Below, one piece after another: positions 1 through 11,130 of a stretch of DNA of 64,000 bases. Numbering within the stretch: position 1 is the first letter of the stretch; every line of letters starts with the position of its first letter. Below the pieces are notes generated by a model that was not told the DNA's origin, searched no databases, and was given only the letters and a program-made list of their open reading frames with translations. Origin of the DNA: Rhizomys pruinosus (lineage: Eukaryota > Chordata > Mammalia > Rodentia > Spalacidae); NCBI GenBank assembly GCA_009823505.1, contig VZQC01000565.1, positions 29,587 to 93,586 of the forward strand, written 5' to 3'. The translations under genes were made by a program, and so were the position numbers.

Positions 1-1523
1 AATAAAATGTGCAGTCAGAAGAACATGCAAGTGGGGTTTTGTTATTGTTCCATTTATATTTAAGTTAGCTCCTGATTGGATTTTTGCATGCATAGCATTA
101 GGGGACTGAACCCAAGGCCTCTTGCTTGGTTGGTAAGGACACTTAGCACAGAGCTAACTCTCCACTGCCGGCTTTTCAAATTAAAACAGCTATAATATAT
201 CCAGCCCAGGCACAATTTTGCTGCTGGCCACTAGACATCTGGCCTAACAGGACTCTAGGCACACTCTGTAACCACTGCAAACTATGTAGTAGACCTTTCA
301 GTCTCTCGGCTGAGATTTCCTCATTACTTCACCAGCCACCACCTGTTTAGTTTGGAATTCCCAAATTCCTTGTCCTGGGAGGACATCTCCCAAACCCTGG
401 TTGGGAATGGATTGCAGATTCACCCTACTGAACCCTGTACTACTTTTCTTTCTTCCTACCCAGCTCCTTATTTGTGAAGCCTTGCTATTCCCCACACGTA
501 GGAACTTGAATCCTAGAAGTATGGGAAAGCAACAGAGGAAGAGCAGGGGTGCCAAGACCTGGGGATGCTGCCAAGCTCTCCCCAAGCCCCATGCAGTGAC
601 CCAACTCCATGCAGCCTGGACTTAACTGCCCATGGGGGCTCGCACACTTGGTTTTCCTTTTTCCTTCTGCTCAGTTTCCCCCACCAGTTAAAACAATTTC
701 CAAAACCTGTGATCCATTCACATCTAGCCCATTCTTGGAGACTCCAGTGAGGTCTGTCTTCAAGAAGTCTCCCCGACCACTGTAGTTCACAGATACCACC
801 CCACCCACCAACCCAAACAGGTACATTACTTACTGTCTGCACCATAAACCACAGTCACCGTGAAGTTACACCATTAAATGAATATCCCATGTGTATAGAG
901 TTGATTTCTTAAGGGCAGGAATGGTGTCTCACATTATGTTTGAAACCCCTACTCACTGTGTTCATACTTGCTGATCAGTGACTGAATCAGTGGGTTGTTT
1001 GCTTAGGGTGAGATATGCCAAGGCAGAAGGCTGCTGAAATGAGAAAGACTGAATGGATCAGTGAAAAGGCAGCACGGGCTCAAAATGGGGGGAAATGTGG
1101 AAGAAAGGTGTTCGATTAACATCTGTTTAACTGATTTGCTGTGAGGTTGTAAAGAGAAGTAGGGGAAGGATATCAATTGGAAACGAAGGAGAAATGAATT
1201 ACAGTTTGAAGAAGATAGCAGGAGAAATGTGAGCTCCCCCCCCCCAATTTTGACTAAATTCTGCCAAAACCAACAGGTAGGTCAATTGGATAAAGGCAGC
1301 AGGTAAAGGGAGCCACTAAGGATGACGTGGGAGGATATGGTCTAGGTGAGTGAATTGTTAGGAGGCTGTGTGAAGGGGGTCAAGTGGATAAAATGGTCAA
1401 GTAGTTTACCAGGTAGGTTGGGTGAGTGGTGGACAGGAGGCAGGGAAGTGGGTGAATGGTTAAGTGTTTAGTCTGGAGGGAATAGGTATGGGGCAATTAT
1501 TTAAAATCTGACCCCTCCCTCAC
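1..1523 (-). other. FAM120C: FAM120C intron 1 (5' part) with one old ID-like element
   Basis: This is the sequence downstream of the exon 1 donor in the minus-strand gene. No coding exon is recognisable. An ID-like tRNA-derived fragment in minus orientation lies at about 95-180 (gggactgaacccaaggcct). A short C run lies at 1236-1245. The rest looks like unique intronic DNA. Confidence 0.7.
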
Positions 1524-2222
1524 CTTGACCCGGAAGCGGATGAGTGCTAGCCTCACGCAGTGGCTCAGGCAGGCAGGTGGCAGGAACCAGGCCCGCGGTG
1601 GAGGGGTGCCCTTGTTGCCCACGTGTCCCACGATCAGTTGTGCAGTCTGCCGCTCCGCCTGGCACCGACGGCCCCATTCGGCCAGTCGGTCCTTGCCCAG
1701 GCCCCCGGGGAACATGACCACCAGCTCCAGGCCGTCGCCGCCGGGATAGGCACAAGCCTGGCACAGCGCTGACAAGTAACCCAGCATGGCATTCCACTGG
1801 CCGCCACAAACCCAATCCGTCTGGTAGCCGCCATAGAGCCGCGGCAGCGCCGAGCCCGCGTCTACCAGCACCCGGGCCCCAGGCAGCGGAGGGGGCGGCG
1901 GCGGCAGCGGCGGTGGCGGGTGCAGCCCCTGCTGCCCCTGGCCATGGTGGTGGAAGTGGTAAGCAGGGTGATGATGCCGAGTCGGCCCCGCGCCCCCGGA
2001 ATAAGCACCGAAGGCAGCAGGCGGGAGCGGCGGCTGCAGGGGAGCTGAGCCCCTGGCGACGCGTGGAGCCCCCGGGGCTAGGGCTGCGGGTGGCAGCTGG
2101 CGGTGCAGATGCTGCTGCTGCTGCTGGCGCGAGACGGTGCGCGCGAGTTTGAGGAGGTCCACTGGCACCACGGCCCCGGGACAGCGCTTCTCCAGGAACT
2201 CTTGGAAGCCCTGGACGCCCAT
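1524..2222 (-). CDS. FAM120C: FAM120C first coding exon (constitutive coactivator of PPAR-gamma-like protein 2), N-terminal 233 residues
   Basis: The exon encodes exactly 233 codons from ATG (2222, minus) to a canonical donor AAG|GTGAGG (GT at 1523-1522), leaving phase 0. The start MGVQGFQEFLEKRCPG and the tail TPPPRAWFLPP...RLALIRFRVK match my knowledge of mammalian FAM120C; FAM120A and FAM120B lack the long low-complexity insert. Residues 1-30 and about 117-233 form the XPG-N/PIN-like domain of the family (LVDAG at 119-123). Between them lies a Gln/His/Pro insert: Gln5 at 33-37, His3 at 83-85 and 91-93, and proline runs at about 102-112. The start has a strong context (A at -3, G at +4). 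The open frame runs upstream to 2387 only through a GTG, so 2222 is the first in-frame ATG. Later exons lie left of the window; the full human protein is about 1.1 kb residues. Function is inferred from the family: RNA-associated, PPARG-coactivator-like. Calling FAM120C rather than a paralogue is secure. Confidence 0.96.
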
Positions 2223-2800
2223 GCTTCCTCGGTGGGCAGACGAGAAGGCGGCTGCGTAAGCCGACCAGTCTGTGATCGGGCGCGAAGCTGGAGGCGGGCG
2301 CGTGCGCACTCCGCAGGGGGCGAGGAGGGCGGGGAAAGAGATCCCTACGGGCGGGGTGAGGGAGCTGGGCGGGAGGAAGAGGACCACAGACTGGGGAAGG
2401 GTGAGGAGCAGAGGCTGACCAGACTCAGGAGAGGCTGGGAAGATGAAAGTGGTGACGGCTCGTAGTCATTTCTCTTTTTGGCTCCTCTCTTACAGCTCTT
2501 CCTCACCACTTCAAAGGCAGTAAAGCTTCTGCCTTCCACCTTCGGGAGCCATGTTGCCTCTTCTCTGTGGTTCAAGCTTTCTAGCTGGGGGAGGAGAATC
2601 AAGGCGGAGACATGGGCATCCTGGGAGTTGTAGTCTTTTCCCGGATGGCTGCGAGATGCAATGATGGAACTAGGCCCTTGTCAGGCCTTGATGATCACTG
2701 GGTCAGAAAAGGCGGGGCATGAAAATGTGTGTTTAGGTGTGTGTTTAGGATTTGCTCCGTAACTCCTCGCCTCCAGCCAGATTGCCTCAGGGTATTTATT
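2223..2800 (-). promoter_or_regulatory. FAM120C: FAM120C 5' UTR / CpG-rich promoter region
   Basis: GC- and CpG-rich sequence continues from exon 1 (from about 1540) to about 2350, with further promoter-like sequence to about 2700. No TATA box stands at a sensible distance, fitting a dispersed CpG-island promoter. A ZNF143-type motif lies at 2615-2634. The transcription start cannot be fixed from sequence; it is probably between about 2300 and 2620. Confidence 0.65.
2615..2634 (-). promoter_or_regulatory. ZNF143/THAP11-type (SBS) promoter motif
   Basis: The minus strand reads ACTACAACTCCCAGG followed by ATGCC. This is one base from the familiar ACTACAATTCCCAG core bound by ZNF143 (with THAP11 and NOTCH-pathway factors) in many CpG-island promoters. 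It sits about 400 bp upstream of the FAM120C start codon. Motif identity is seen; binding is inferred. Confidence 0.7.
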
Positions 2801-2960
2801 ATACAGATATTCCCAGGAAAGGAAACAGGGAGGGGTGATGCATCATGGGAAAAGAAGTACTTGATTGGATTTGGCTAAAGTGAGCTAAAGTACCCTGAGA
2901 GGGAGAATTTTCCCTACCATGGATAAAACAATATGCATAGCTCTTTTTAATATTTTGCTT

Positions 2961-3201
2961 ATTTTTATTTTTATTTATTTATTTATGTGTATGAATGTAC
3001 TGTCTGCTTGTAGGTTTGTGCACTCGTCTCGTGCAATGCCGCGGAGGTCAGAAGAGAGTGTCGGATTCCCCTGGAACTGGAGTTCTCCTGGAATTGGAGT
3101 TACAGATGGTTCTCAGCCACCATATGGGTGCTGGGGATCGAACCCAGGTCCTCTGCAAGAGCAGTCAGTGCTCTTAACCGCTAGGCCATCTCTCCAGCCC
3201 C
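2961..3201 (-). repeat. B2 SINE
   Basis: Reverse-complement B2 with a TTTA-rich tail at its left end, the RNA pol III B box as ggatcgaacccagg, and a head ending in ctctccagcccc. A duplicate is at 6304-6544. Confidence 0.9.
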
Positions 3202-3408
3202 ATTTTTTTATTCATATGAGTATTACCTGCATGTAGGTAGGTGCTCCCGAATTGTGCAATGCCCACGGAGGTCAGAAGAGAGCATTGGATCTCCTGGAAC
3301 TGGAGTTATGAATTATTCTTAGCTTCCACGTAGATGCTGGGAATCATACCTGGCTCCTCTGGAAGAACAGTCAATGCTGTTAACTGCCTGAGCCATTTCT
3401 CCAGCCCC
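3202..3408 (-). repeat. B2 SINE, older copy
   Basis: Diverged minus-strand B2 directly abutting the younger one. It ends in ccatttctccagcccc. A duplicate is at 6545-6751. Confidence 0.85.
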
Positions 3409-3778
3409 ATGAATAAATTTTAGTAAAGGTGAAAGAACCCTTACTAAACATAATAACCACTACTGTTTGTGTATCAGTCTACTTACTTTTATCTACTGTA
3501 ATTCTTCAAACCATTGTTATCCAGAACAATGTTCTGTTTGTATATCAATCTGCTTACTTTTAGCTACCATTAATTCTTTGAACTCTTGTTCTCCACTCAA
3601 CAATGGTAAAACATTTACCTAAGACAATATTGAGTCAAAAACAAACATTTATCACTTCCCTCAGGATCTCTGCTCAGGGAGATAAATACTAACACAAATT
3701 AAACTACAACCTGGACCTTTTTCGTACTCTCTGGGCCATGCCTTAAGGGTTAGGGCTTTTGTTTTAAAACCTAGTGAC

Positions 3779-3975
3779 GGGGCACCGACTGCTCTTGCAG
3801 AGGACTGGGGTTCAATCCCCAGCACCCACATGGTGGCTGAGAACCATCTTTAACTCCAGTTCACGAGGAATCTGACACCCTCTTCTGACCTCCACGGCAT
3901 TGCACAACATGGGTGCACAAACCTCATGCAGACAGCACATTCATACACAGAAAAAATTAATTAAAAAAAAAGAAA
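3779..3975 (+). repeat. 5'-truncated B2 SINE with target-site duplication
   Basis: The B2 body starts at the caccgactgctcttgcag position, so about 40 bp of the head is missing. It is flanked by a perfect 15 bp duplication ttaaaacctagtgac at 3764-3778 and 3976-3990. A duplicate is at 7122-7318. Confidence 0.9.
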
Positions 3976-4570
3976 TTAAAACCTAGTGACTCTGGTTGTG
4001 TGGGAGTGCTTCAAAATGGCTGTAAAGGCTATAATTTCATCACCATCTTTTGAAAAATATATTTTTAGCATGCTTCAATGAGACCATGTAGCATCTGTCC
4101 TCTGCCTAGATGTTAGGGGACATTCCTTCAGCAGAAATACAGCAGAAAGCAAGATCTGCACTGACTAGCCATCATATCTAGCTTGTAGGTGGTAAATAAT
4201 GGCAGACAGTACAAAAGTGTGGAACCCAGGGGTGATCACAACAAATGATGTCAGAATAATCCATTAAGATGAAAATGCCAAAAAAGGAGCTGAAAATTCC
4301 ATAAAGGGATTTATTATAAGATTAGCTGATGCTGAATAAGACAAATGGCAATGAATAATATACATGGTGAGGCAGTGCACACAGGTAACAACTAACACAA
4401 GCCGTTAAAGGGGAAGGAAAAGCCAATAGCTTGAAGGGATGAAGGACGGAAGGAATAGATGTTTTGTGGTAAAAATGCACACTTACTGGATAATCTGCTC
4501 AGCATCCCTTTTCTAGAAATTGACTTCTTCCCTAAATTGATAGAGTTACAGCCAAAACAGTCATGTTATC

Positions 4571-4680
4571 CAAGCATGGTAGTACATGCTTGTAATTTCA
4601 CTACTCAGGAGGTTAAAGGAGGAAGAGCACCTTAAATTGGAGGCCAGCTTGGGGTAAATAGTGATTTCCAGGAACTAAGA
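4571..4680 (+). repeat. Old B1-like SINE
   Basis: Diverged B1: catggtagtacatgcttgtaatttc followed by ggaggccagcttggg. A duplicate is at about 7914-8023. Confidence 0.6.
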
Positions 4681-4809
4681 AAGCCAACAAACAAATACTA
4701 TCATGTTCTCATCTTCATAACTGACTGGTTAAGAGGCAGACACCTAATCCACCCTGGGTCAATCAGAATGTTATTCCCTAGAAAAGTGGAATTAGATCAG
4801 AGATACCAG

Positions 4810-4810
4810 N
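4810..4810. other. Single-N contig join
   Basis: An isolated N marks the point where the first copy of the duplicated block stops and L1 sequence starts. It behaves as a scaffold join with no sized gap. Confidence 0.85.
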
Positions 4811-6142
4811 GGTAAAAGAGAATGTTACAAGATGATACTGTATGACACAAAAATTATAGAGAACATTTGTACATGTTAATCCCAAAGTTATTGTTATACA
4901 GATTTTAAGTAAAACAAATGTGGACAACAACAATTTATATTTCCAATTAACTTAGATGTATTACTGTTTTTGTTAAAATCCTTCAAAACAATGTTGTTTA
5001 ATATACACATTTTTACTTTTACTAAGTCCTAAAATGCCATGTAATTTGTAGATAGAGTTTGGGCAAAATTGGATACTTGTTAAAATCATGTCAATTAAAT
5101 ATACATTAATCAAATATAGACCCGTGACCCTCTCCCAACCCTCCCACCCCTCCAGAATCATTATTTCAGTCAGTTTTCTAATGTAGTCTTTCTGTTGTTG
5201 TTCTTTCAATATGCATCCCTCTCCCCAAGAAATATTTACAACCAGGTTATTGACGCTAGCATCCACAGATGAGGAATACCATTCCTCCTTTGTTTTTCTG
5301 GGACTGTGTTACTTTGCTTAACATAATATCTTCTAGCTCCATCCATTTACCTGCAAAGTTCATGATGTTGTCTTTATTGCTGCATAGAACTCCATTGTGT
5401 ACATGTACCAAATTTTCTCTATCCACTCATCAGTTGAGGGGCACCTGGGCTGGTTCCAGCTTTTTGGTATTGTGAAAAGAGCTGCAATAAATATAGCTGT
5501 GCATGTATTTCTGCAGTAAGGCGAGTCTTATGGGTATATACCCAGGAGTGGTATGACTGGGTCAAATGGCAAGCTCATTTTGAGTCTTCCAAGGGTTTTC
5601 CACACTGATTTCCATAGTGACTGTACAAGTTTACATTCCCAGCAGCAATGGATGAGTGTTCCCCTTTCCCCGCAACCTCTCCAGCACTTGATATCATTTG
5701 TTTTCTTGACCCTGGCCAGTCTTATTGGAGTGAGATAATATCTTAAAGTGGTCTTAATTTGCATTTCCCTAATTATTAGTGACGTTGAACAGTTTTTAAG
5801 ATGTTTCTCAGCCAACTCTAATTCCTCCTCTGTGAAGTCTCTGTTCAGTTCTTTGCTCCATCTTTTGAGTGATTCATTTGTTTTCTTTCTTCGTTGTTTT
5901 TTGAATAGTTTATATATTCTGGAAATCAATCCTTTGTCAGATGTATCTGCGGTGAAGATTTCCTCCCACTCTGTGGGTTTTCTCTTCACTTCCTTGATTG
6001 TTTGTTTTGATGTGCAGAAACTTTTGAGTTTAATGAGGTCCCATTTGTCAATTGTCGATCTTATTTCTTGTGCAGCTGCTGTGTGATTGAGGAAGTCTTT
6101 TCCTATGCCTATGTCTTGTATATACAGATACTATGTCTTGTA
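4811..6142 (-). mobile_element. 5'-truncated L1 retrotransposon (ORF2 C-terminal part and 3' end)
   Basis: On the minus strand, about 6110 to 5500 encodes the C-terminal part of L1 ORF2p: the [16 protein letters not shown] stretch, [20 protein letters not shown] and [15 protein letters not shown] segments, ending LLGIYP. Stops break the frame further on, where weaker matches to the terminal ORF2p (YTMEFYAAIK-like) are visible, then 3' sequence. A 22 bp unit ctatgtcttgtatatacagata is tandemly doubled at 6109-6152, at the junction with the duplicated block. The element is inactive. Confidence 0.85.
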
Positions 6143-6303
6143 TATACAGATATTTCCCAGGAAAGGGAACAGGGAGGGGTGATGCATCACGGGAAAAGAA
6201 GTACTTGATTGGATTTGGCTAAAGTGAGCTAAAGTTCCCTGAGAGGGAGAATTTCCCTACCATGGATAAAACAATATGCATAGCTCTTTTTAATATTTTG
6301 CTT

Positions 6304-6751
6304 ATTTTTATTTTTATTTATTTATTTATGTGTATGAATGTACTGTCTGCTTGTAGGTTTGTGCACTCGTCTCGTGCAATGCCGCGGAGGTCAGAAGAGA
6401 GTGTCGGATTCCCCTGGAACTGGAGTTCTCCTGGAATTGGAGTTACAGATGGTTCTCAGCCACCATATGGGTGCTGGGGATCGAACCCAGGTCCTCTGCA
6501 AGAGCAGTCGGTGCTCTTAACCGCTAGGCCATCTCTCCAGCCCCATTTTTTTATTCATATGAGTATTACCTGCATGTAGGTAGGTGCTCCCGAATTGTGC
6601 AATGCCCACGGAGGTCAGAAGAGAGCATTGGATCTCCTGGAACTGGAGTTATGAATTATTCTTAGCTTCCACGTAGATGCTGGGAATCATACCTGGCTCC
6701 TCTGGAAGAACAGTCAATGCTGTTAACTGCCTGAGCCATTTCTCCAGCCCC
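6304..6751 (-). repeat. Two adjacent B2 SINEs (second copies)
   Basis: Copies of the pair at 2961-3408 inside the duplicated block. The boundary between them is at about 6544. Confidence 0.88.
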
Positions 6752-7121
6752 ATGAATAAATTTTAGTAAAGGTGAAAGAACCCTTACTAAACATAATAAC
6801 CACTACTGTTTGTGTATCAGTCTACTTACTTTTATCTACTGTAATTCTTCAAACCATTGTTATCCAGAACAATGTTCTGTTTGTATATCAATCTGCTTAC
6901 TTTTAGCTACCATTAATTCTTTGAACTCTTGTTCTCCACTCAACAATGGTAAAACATTTACCTAAGACAATATTGAGTCAAAAACAAACATTTATCACTT
7001 CCCTCAGGATCTCTGCTCAGGGAGATAAATACTAACACAAATTAAACTACAACCTGGACCTTTTTCGTACTCTCTGGGCCATGCCTTAAGGGTTAGGGCT
7101 TTTGTTTTAAAACCTAGTGAC

Positions 7122-7318
7122 GGGGCACCGACTGCTCTTGCAGAGGACCCGGGTTCGATCCCCAGCACCCACATGGTGGCTGAGAACCATCTTTAACTCC
7201 AGTTCACGAGGAATCTGACACCCTCTTCTGACCTCCACGGCATTGCACAACATGGGTGCACAAACCTCATGCAGACAGCACATTCATACACAGAAAAAAT
7301 TAATTAAAAAAAAAGAAA
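7122..7318 (+). repeat. 5'-truncated B2 SINE (second copy)
   Basis: Counterpart of 3779-3975. Its B box here is the cleaner gggttcgatcccc, where the first copy has ggttcaatcccc. Confidence 0.88.
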
Positions 7319-8325
7319 TTAAAACCTAGTGACTCTGGTTGTGTGGGAGTGCTTCAAAATGGCTGTAAAGGCTATAATTTCATCACCATCTTTTGAAAAA
7401 TATATTTTTAGCATGCTTCAATGAGACCATGTAGCATCTGTCCTCTGCCTAGATGTTAGGGGACATTCCTTCAGCAGAAATACAGCAGAAAGCAAGATCT
7501 GCACTGACTAGCCATCATATCTAGCTTGTAGGTGGTAAATAATGGCAGACAGTACAAAAGTGTGGAACCCAGGGGTGATCACAACAAATGATGTCAGAAT
7601 AATCCATTAAGATGAAAATGCCAAAAAAGGAGCTGAAAATTCCATAAAGGGATTTATTATAAGATTAGCTGATGCTGAATAAGACAAATGGCAATGAATA
7701 ATATACATGGTGAGGCAGTGCACACAGGTAACAACTAACACAAGCCGTTAAAGGGGAAGGAAAAGCCAATAGCTTGAAGGGATGAAGGACGGAAGGAATA
7801 GATGTTTTGTGGTAAAAATGCACACTTACTGGATAATCTGCTCAGCATCCCTTTTCTAGAAATTGACTTCTTCCCTAAATTGATAGAGTTACAGCCAAAA
7901 CAGTCATGTTATCCAAGCATGGTAGTACATGCTTGTAATTTCACTACTCAGGAGGTTAAAGGAGGAAGAGCACCTTAAATTGGAGGCCAGCTTGGGGTAA
8001 ATAGTGATTTCCAGGAACTAAGAAAGCCAACAAACAAATACTATCATGTTCTCATCTTCATAACTGACTGGTTAAGAGGCAGACACCTAATCCACCCTGG
8101 GTCAATCAGAATGTTATTCCCTAGAAAAGTGGAATTAGATCAGAGATACCAGCATTTCTCTAAGTGTAAAACTTGAAAACTCAGCATTCAACTTTCCCAC
8201 CAGAAGAAAAGAAGCAAAATGTTGGTATGAAGAAAAAGACAACTGTAAGCTCTGAGAAGAGCAGAGATGAGAGGTAGAAAATCTTCATGGTGTTGCATTT
8301 CCAGGATCCACATCATTCTTTCTGC

Positions 8326-8473
8326 TTTCTTTTATTTTGAGACATTCTCTTGCTAGGCAACTCAGGCTGGCCTGGAACTCACTATGTAGCCCAGGGTGAC
8401 CTAACCCTAATGGATGCTCCTGTTTCAGCCTCGCAAGTGCAGGTATTATAGGTGTGCTCCACCACTCTTGACT
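8326..8473 (-). repeat. Old B1 SINE
   Basis: Minus-strand B1: gagacattctcttgctaggc, then aggctggcctggaactcact, ending near a ccaccactcttgac tail. Confidence 0.75.
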
Positions 8474-8503
8474 TCAAATCATTTTTTAAAAATTTTATTT
8501 GGG

Positions 8504-8711
8504 GGGGCTACAGAGATGGCCTAGCTGTCAAGAGCAGTGACCACTCTTACAGAAGACCTGGGTTCAATCCCCGGCATCCACATGGCGGCCAAGAACCGTC
8601 TGCAACTCCAATTCCAGGAGAACTCCAGTTCTAGGGGAATCCGAGACCCTCTTCTGACCTCCACGACATTGCACGACATGGGTGCACAAACCTGCATACA
8701 GACAGTACATT
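8504..8711 (+). repeat. B2 SINE
   Basis: Plus-strand B2 with A and B box region (tggcctagctgtcaagag; gggttcaatcccc). It runs to cagacagtacattt. Confidence 0.88.
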
Positions 8712-8828
8712 TGTTCTAGTTTGTCTTCCATTGCTGTGACAAAACACTCTGACCAACAGCAACTTGAGGAGGAAAGGGTTTATTCAGCTTACAGCTCCTG
8801 GGTCACAGTTTATCACTTAGGGAGCCCT
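8712..8828 (+). mobile_element. Fragment resembling the rodent URR1-type (hAT-like) DNA transposon
   Basis: The segment starting ttctagtttgtcttccattgctgtgac, with caacttgaggaggaaagggtttat, resembles an abundant rodent repeat I associate with URR1. The family name is from memory and should be tested with a repeat library. Confidence 0.45.
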
Positions 8829-8829
8829 A

Positions 8830-8862
<33 letters not shown>

Positions 8863-8866
8863 TGTA
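8829..8866. repeat. (TA)n microsatellite
   Basis: An alternating TA tract with two short interruptions. Confidence 0.95.
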
Positions 8867-8884
8867 TAAATAAATTAAAAAAAA

Positions 8885-8988
8885 TGCTGGGTGTGCAGGT
8901 GTACACCACTACATCAACAAGTGCTGGGTGTGCAGATGTACACTGCTACATCAACAAGTGCTGGGTGTGCAGGTGTACACCGCTACAT
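8885..8988. repeat. 37 bp minisatellite, 2.8 units, cut by an N
   Basis: Units start at 8885, 8922 and 8959. Each begins tgctgggtgtgcag, and they differ at only a few bases. The third unit is interrupted by the N at 8989, so the real array may be longer. Confidence 0.9.
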
Positions 8989-8989
8989 N
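8989..8989. other. Single-N contig join
   Basis: An isolated N inside the third minisatellite unit. The sequence to its right is of clearly lower base quality. Confidence 0.85.
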
Positions 8990-9293
8990 AAAACTTGTTT
9001 TGGAGACAAGAAAGGTTTTTTTATGTATATAACTTGCTGATTCTCCTCTTTTGCATTTAAAGGTTTTGTTGACGCATTCTCAAAAGAAACAAAGTGGTGT
9101 ATGACACATACCTTATAGGCCTCCGCTAGGGATATCAAAGTGTTAAAATTCACTTAAAAATTACCACCACCGAAGTACTGGATTGATCTGGCATGTTCTT
9201 TACATTCAAAGTAGGTTGTTACTGTTAATATTTGAGGGAGCTGCAACAGAACTTAATTCACTTAAGGATTAATAAATTATTTCTATTTTTACA

Positions 9294-11130
9294 AGGTAAA
9301 AAGGAAGTGTTACAATGATGATACTGGGATCGTAATGGGACAACAAAGATTATATGGAGGAACGATTCTGTACTGTTAAATCCTAAAGTATATTGGTTTA
9401 TATACAGATTCGTTTTAAGGGTAAACACAAATGGTGGGCAAAACATTTATTTCCAATTAAACCCTCTCAGGACATGTCCATTACGTGTTTTTCTGGGGTT
9501 TATAAATCCTTTCAAAAAAACACTAATCGTTTGGATCTTAAAATCAAACACAATTTTTACTTATATCATAGTCCACTAAAATCGGCCCTGTAAAACTTTT
9601 TGTAGATAGAGTTTGGGCAAATTGGATACATTTGAGTATTTAGGAGTAATTTACATCCGGCTAATTACATATATACATTTTAAAAATTCAAATAATACTG
9701 AGAGGTACCCCGGCGTGACACCGATCCCACTTCAAACCCTTCCCACCCTCTCGGCATTTTCATGGTTATTTCCTGGGGTCAGGTTTTACAAATATTAGGT
9801 CTCCTTTCTCGTTGGTTTGTATACTTCAATTCATTCCCTTCTCCCCAGAGTGACTATATTTGTTACAAACCTGAGTCTATGGAAGCACCGCATAGCAATC
9901 CACAGAGACGCAGTGAGGGAATACACCTTATCCTCCATTTGTTTCTGGGGACCCTGTGATTACTTTGGCCCTTAACATAATTATCATCTAGTGTTCCGAG
10001 ACTTTACTGCAATAAGGTTCAGGTTCGATGGGTAGGTAGTCGTGTTTTTTGCTGCCTCCATGGCATGTCCGAACGTCCATGTGTTGGATACACTGTAATA
10101 ATGCCTAAATGGTATTTCCTACTCCCACTTCTCTTGAGGAGAGCCGTCTGGGGAGTAATGGTTGTGCCCACAGCTTAATTGTTATTGTGAAAAAGGGGCC
10201 TGCAATTAAAGTGCTGCGTAGTATTGCGTGGAACCCCCTAGGTATTTATAGGTTAGTAGGCGAAGTGCTATGTGCGGTAGTTGTACTCCTGGGGTAACTT
10301 TACCCAGTGATGCGATAAATGACTTGTGTGCTCAAAATGGCGTCCAGAAGCTTCATTTGTGAGGGTCTCAAGCGGTGTTCCACACTGTTTACCGTTTCTT
10401 GTGCTACTTCTTTTAGTACCTGATTTACAAGTTAAAACTAAATTCCAGTGAGAGTCAGGCAATCATAAGGATGGGGATGGCTCCATGTTCCCCCTTCTCG
10501 CCGCACCCTCCTCTGAGCGTCTGGAATATATTTTTAGTGTTTCTTTCTGACCCCATCTAGGCCTCAGTTCAATATGCGAGTTTTAGGGTATTCAATGTAG
10601 TACTAAAGTTGGGTCCTTAATTTTGCAATTCCCTAATATTGAGTGACATCCGCTGATACAGTTTATTAAATGATGTCTCTCAGCCCAACTCTAATTTACC
10701 TCCTTTGTTTACCGAGGTCTATGTTCAGTTCTTTGCTCCAGATCTTTTTGGAAGGTTGCCTCTATGTTTTTCTCTTTGGGGTAGTTTTGGGTGACTTGGA
10801 TCTTTTTCTCTTGTAAATCATCTTATCAATGTATCTTTCAGTGGTAAGGTTGTCTTGACTTTTGTTGGTTTTTCTCATTCACGGGTCTGTATTGTTGTTT
10901 TTTGCTTGTTCTATGAGCCCGCCTTTAAAACTTTTAGCATTGAATAATGTGTGAGCGTATTGCAGATATGTGGAGGTCCATATTTGTCGAGGACTTCTGT
11001 CACTTTTTGTGCTCAGTGCTGTGCTTGAATTTAGGAATCTCATGTCTGTTTCTTGTCAGAAAAATGCCTTCATGGTGCTGATGAGTATACGATCGTTATG
11101 TGCTGACTAATACTATTATATACAGAATTA
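9294..11130 (-). mobile_element. Noisy copy of the L1 fragment
   Basis: Degraded counterpart of 4811-6142 in the same orientation. The ORF2 frame is destroyed by indels. Confidence 0.75.

Larger units (their letters stand above)
2800..4809. repeat. First copy of a 2010 bp duplicated block (probable assembly duplication)
   Basis: The block is repeated almost base for base at 6143-8152. I saw only a handful of differences (for example near 2812, 2833, 3165 and 3808). It ends exactly at the single N at 4810. It contains two B2 SINEs in minus orientation, one 5'-truncated B2 in plus orientation and one old B1. Confidence 0.93.
6143..8152. repeat. Second copy of the 2010 bp duplicated block
   Basis: Collinear with 2800-4809 at the same length. 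Unlike the first copy it continues past 8152 into further sequence, so this contig carries the more complete version. Confidence 0.93.

Noticed and set aside
2223..2387. N-terminal extension of FAM120C by 55 residues in the same open frame
   Set aside because: The upstream in-frame codon at 2387 is GTG, not ATG, and the family begins at MGVQGF, which has a strong start context.
2919..3236. 105-codon ORF repeated identically at 6262-6579
   Set aside because: It runs through a reverse B2 SINE and is duplicated only because the whole block is duplicated. The many similar ORFs elsewhere are also translations of B1 or B2.
5528..5989. Functional L1 ORF2
   Set aside because: Only the C-terminal part is open, the element is 5' truncated, and stops break the frame downstream.
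2800..8152. Recent segmental duplication with biological meaning
   Set aside because: The single-N joins, the abrupt end of copy one at the N and the third noisy copy fit an assembly error better.
8885..8988. CRISPR-like array
   Set aside because: Whole units repeat without variable spacers, and the genome is mammalian; it is a minisatellite.
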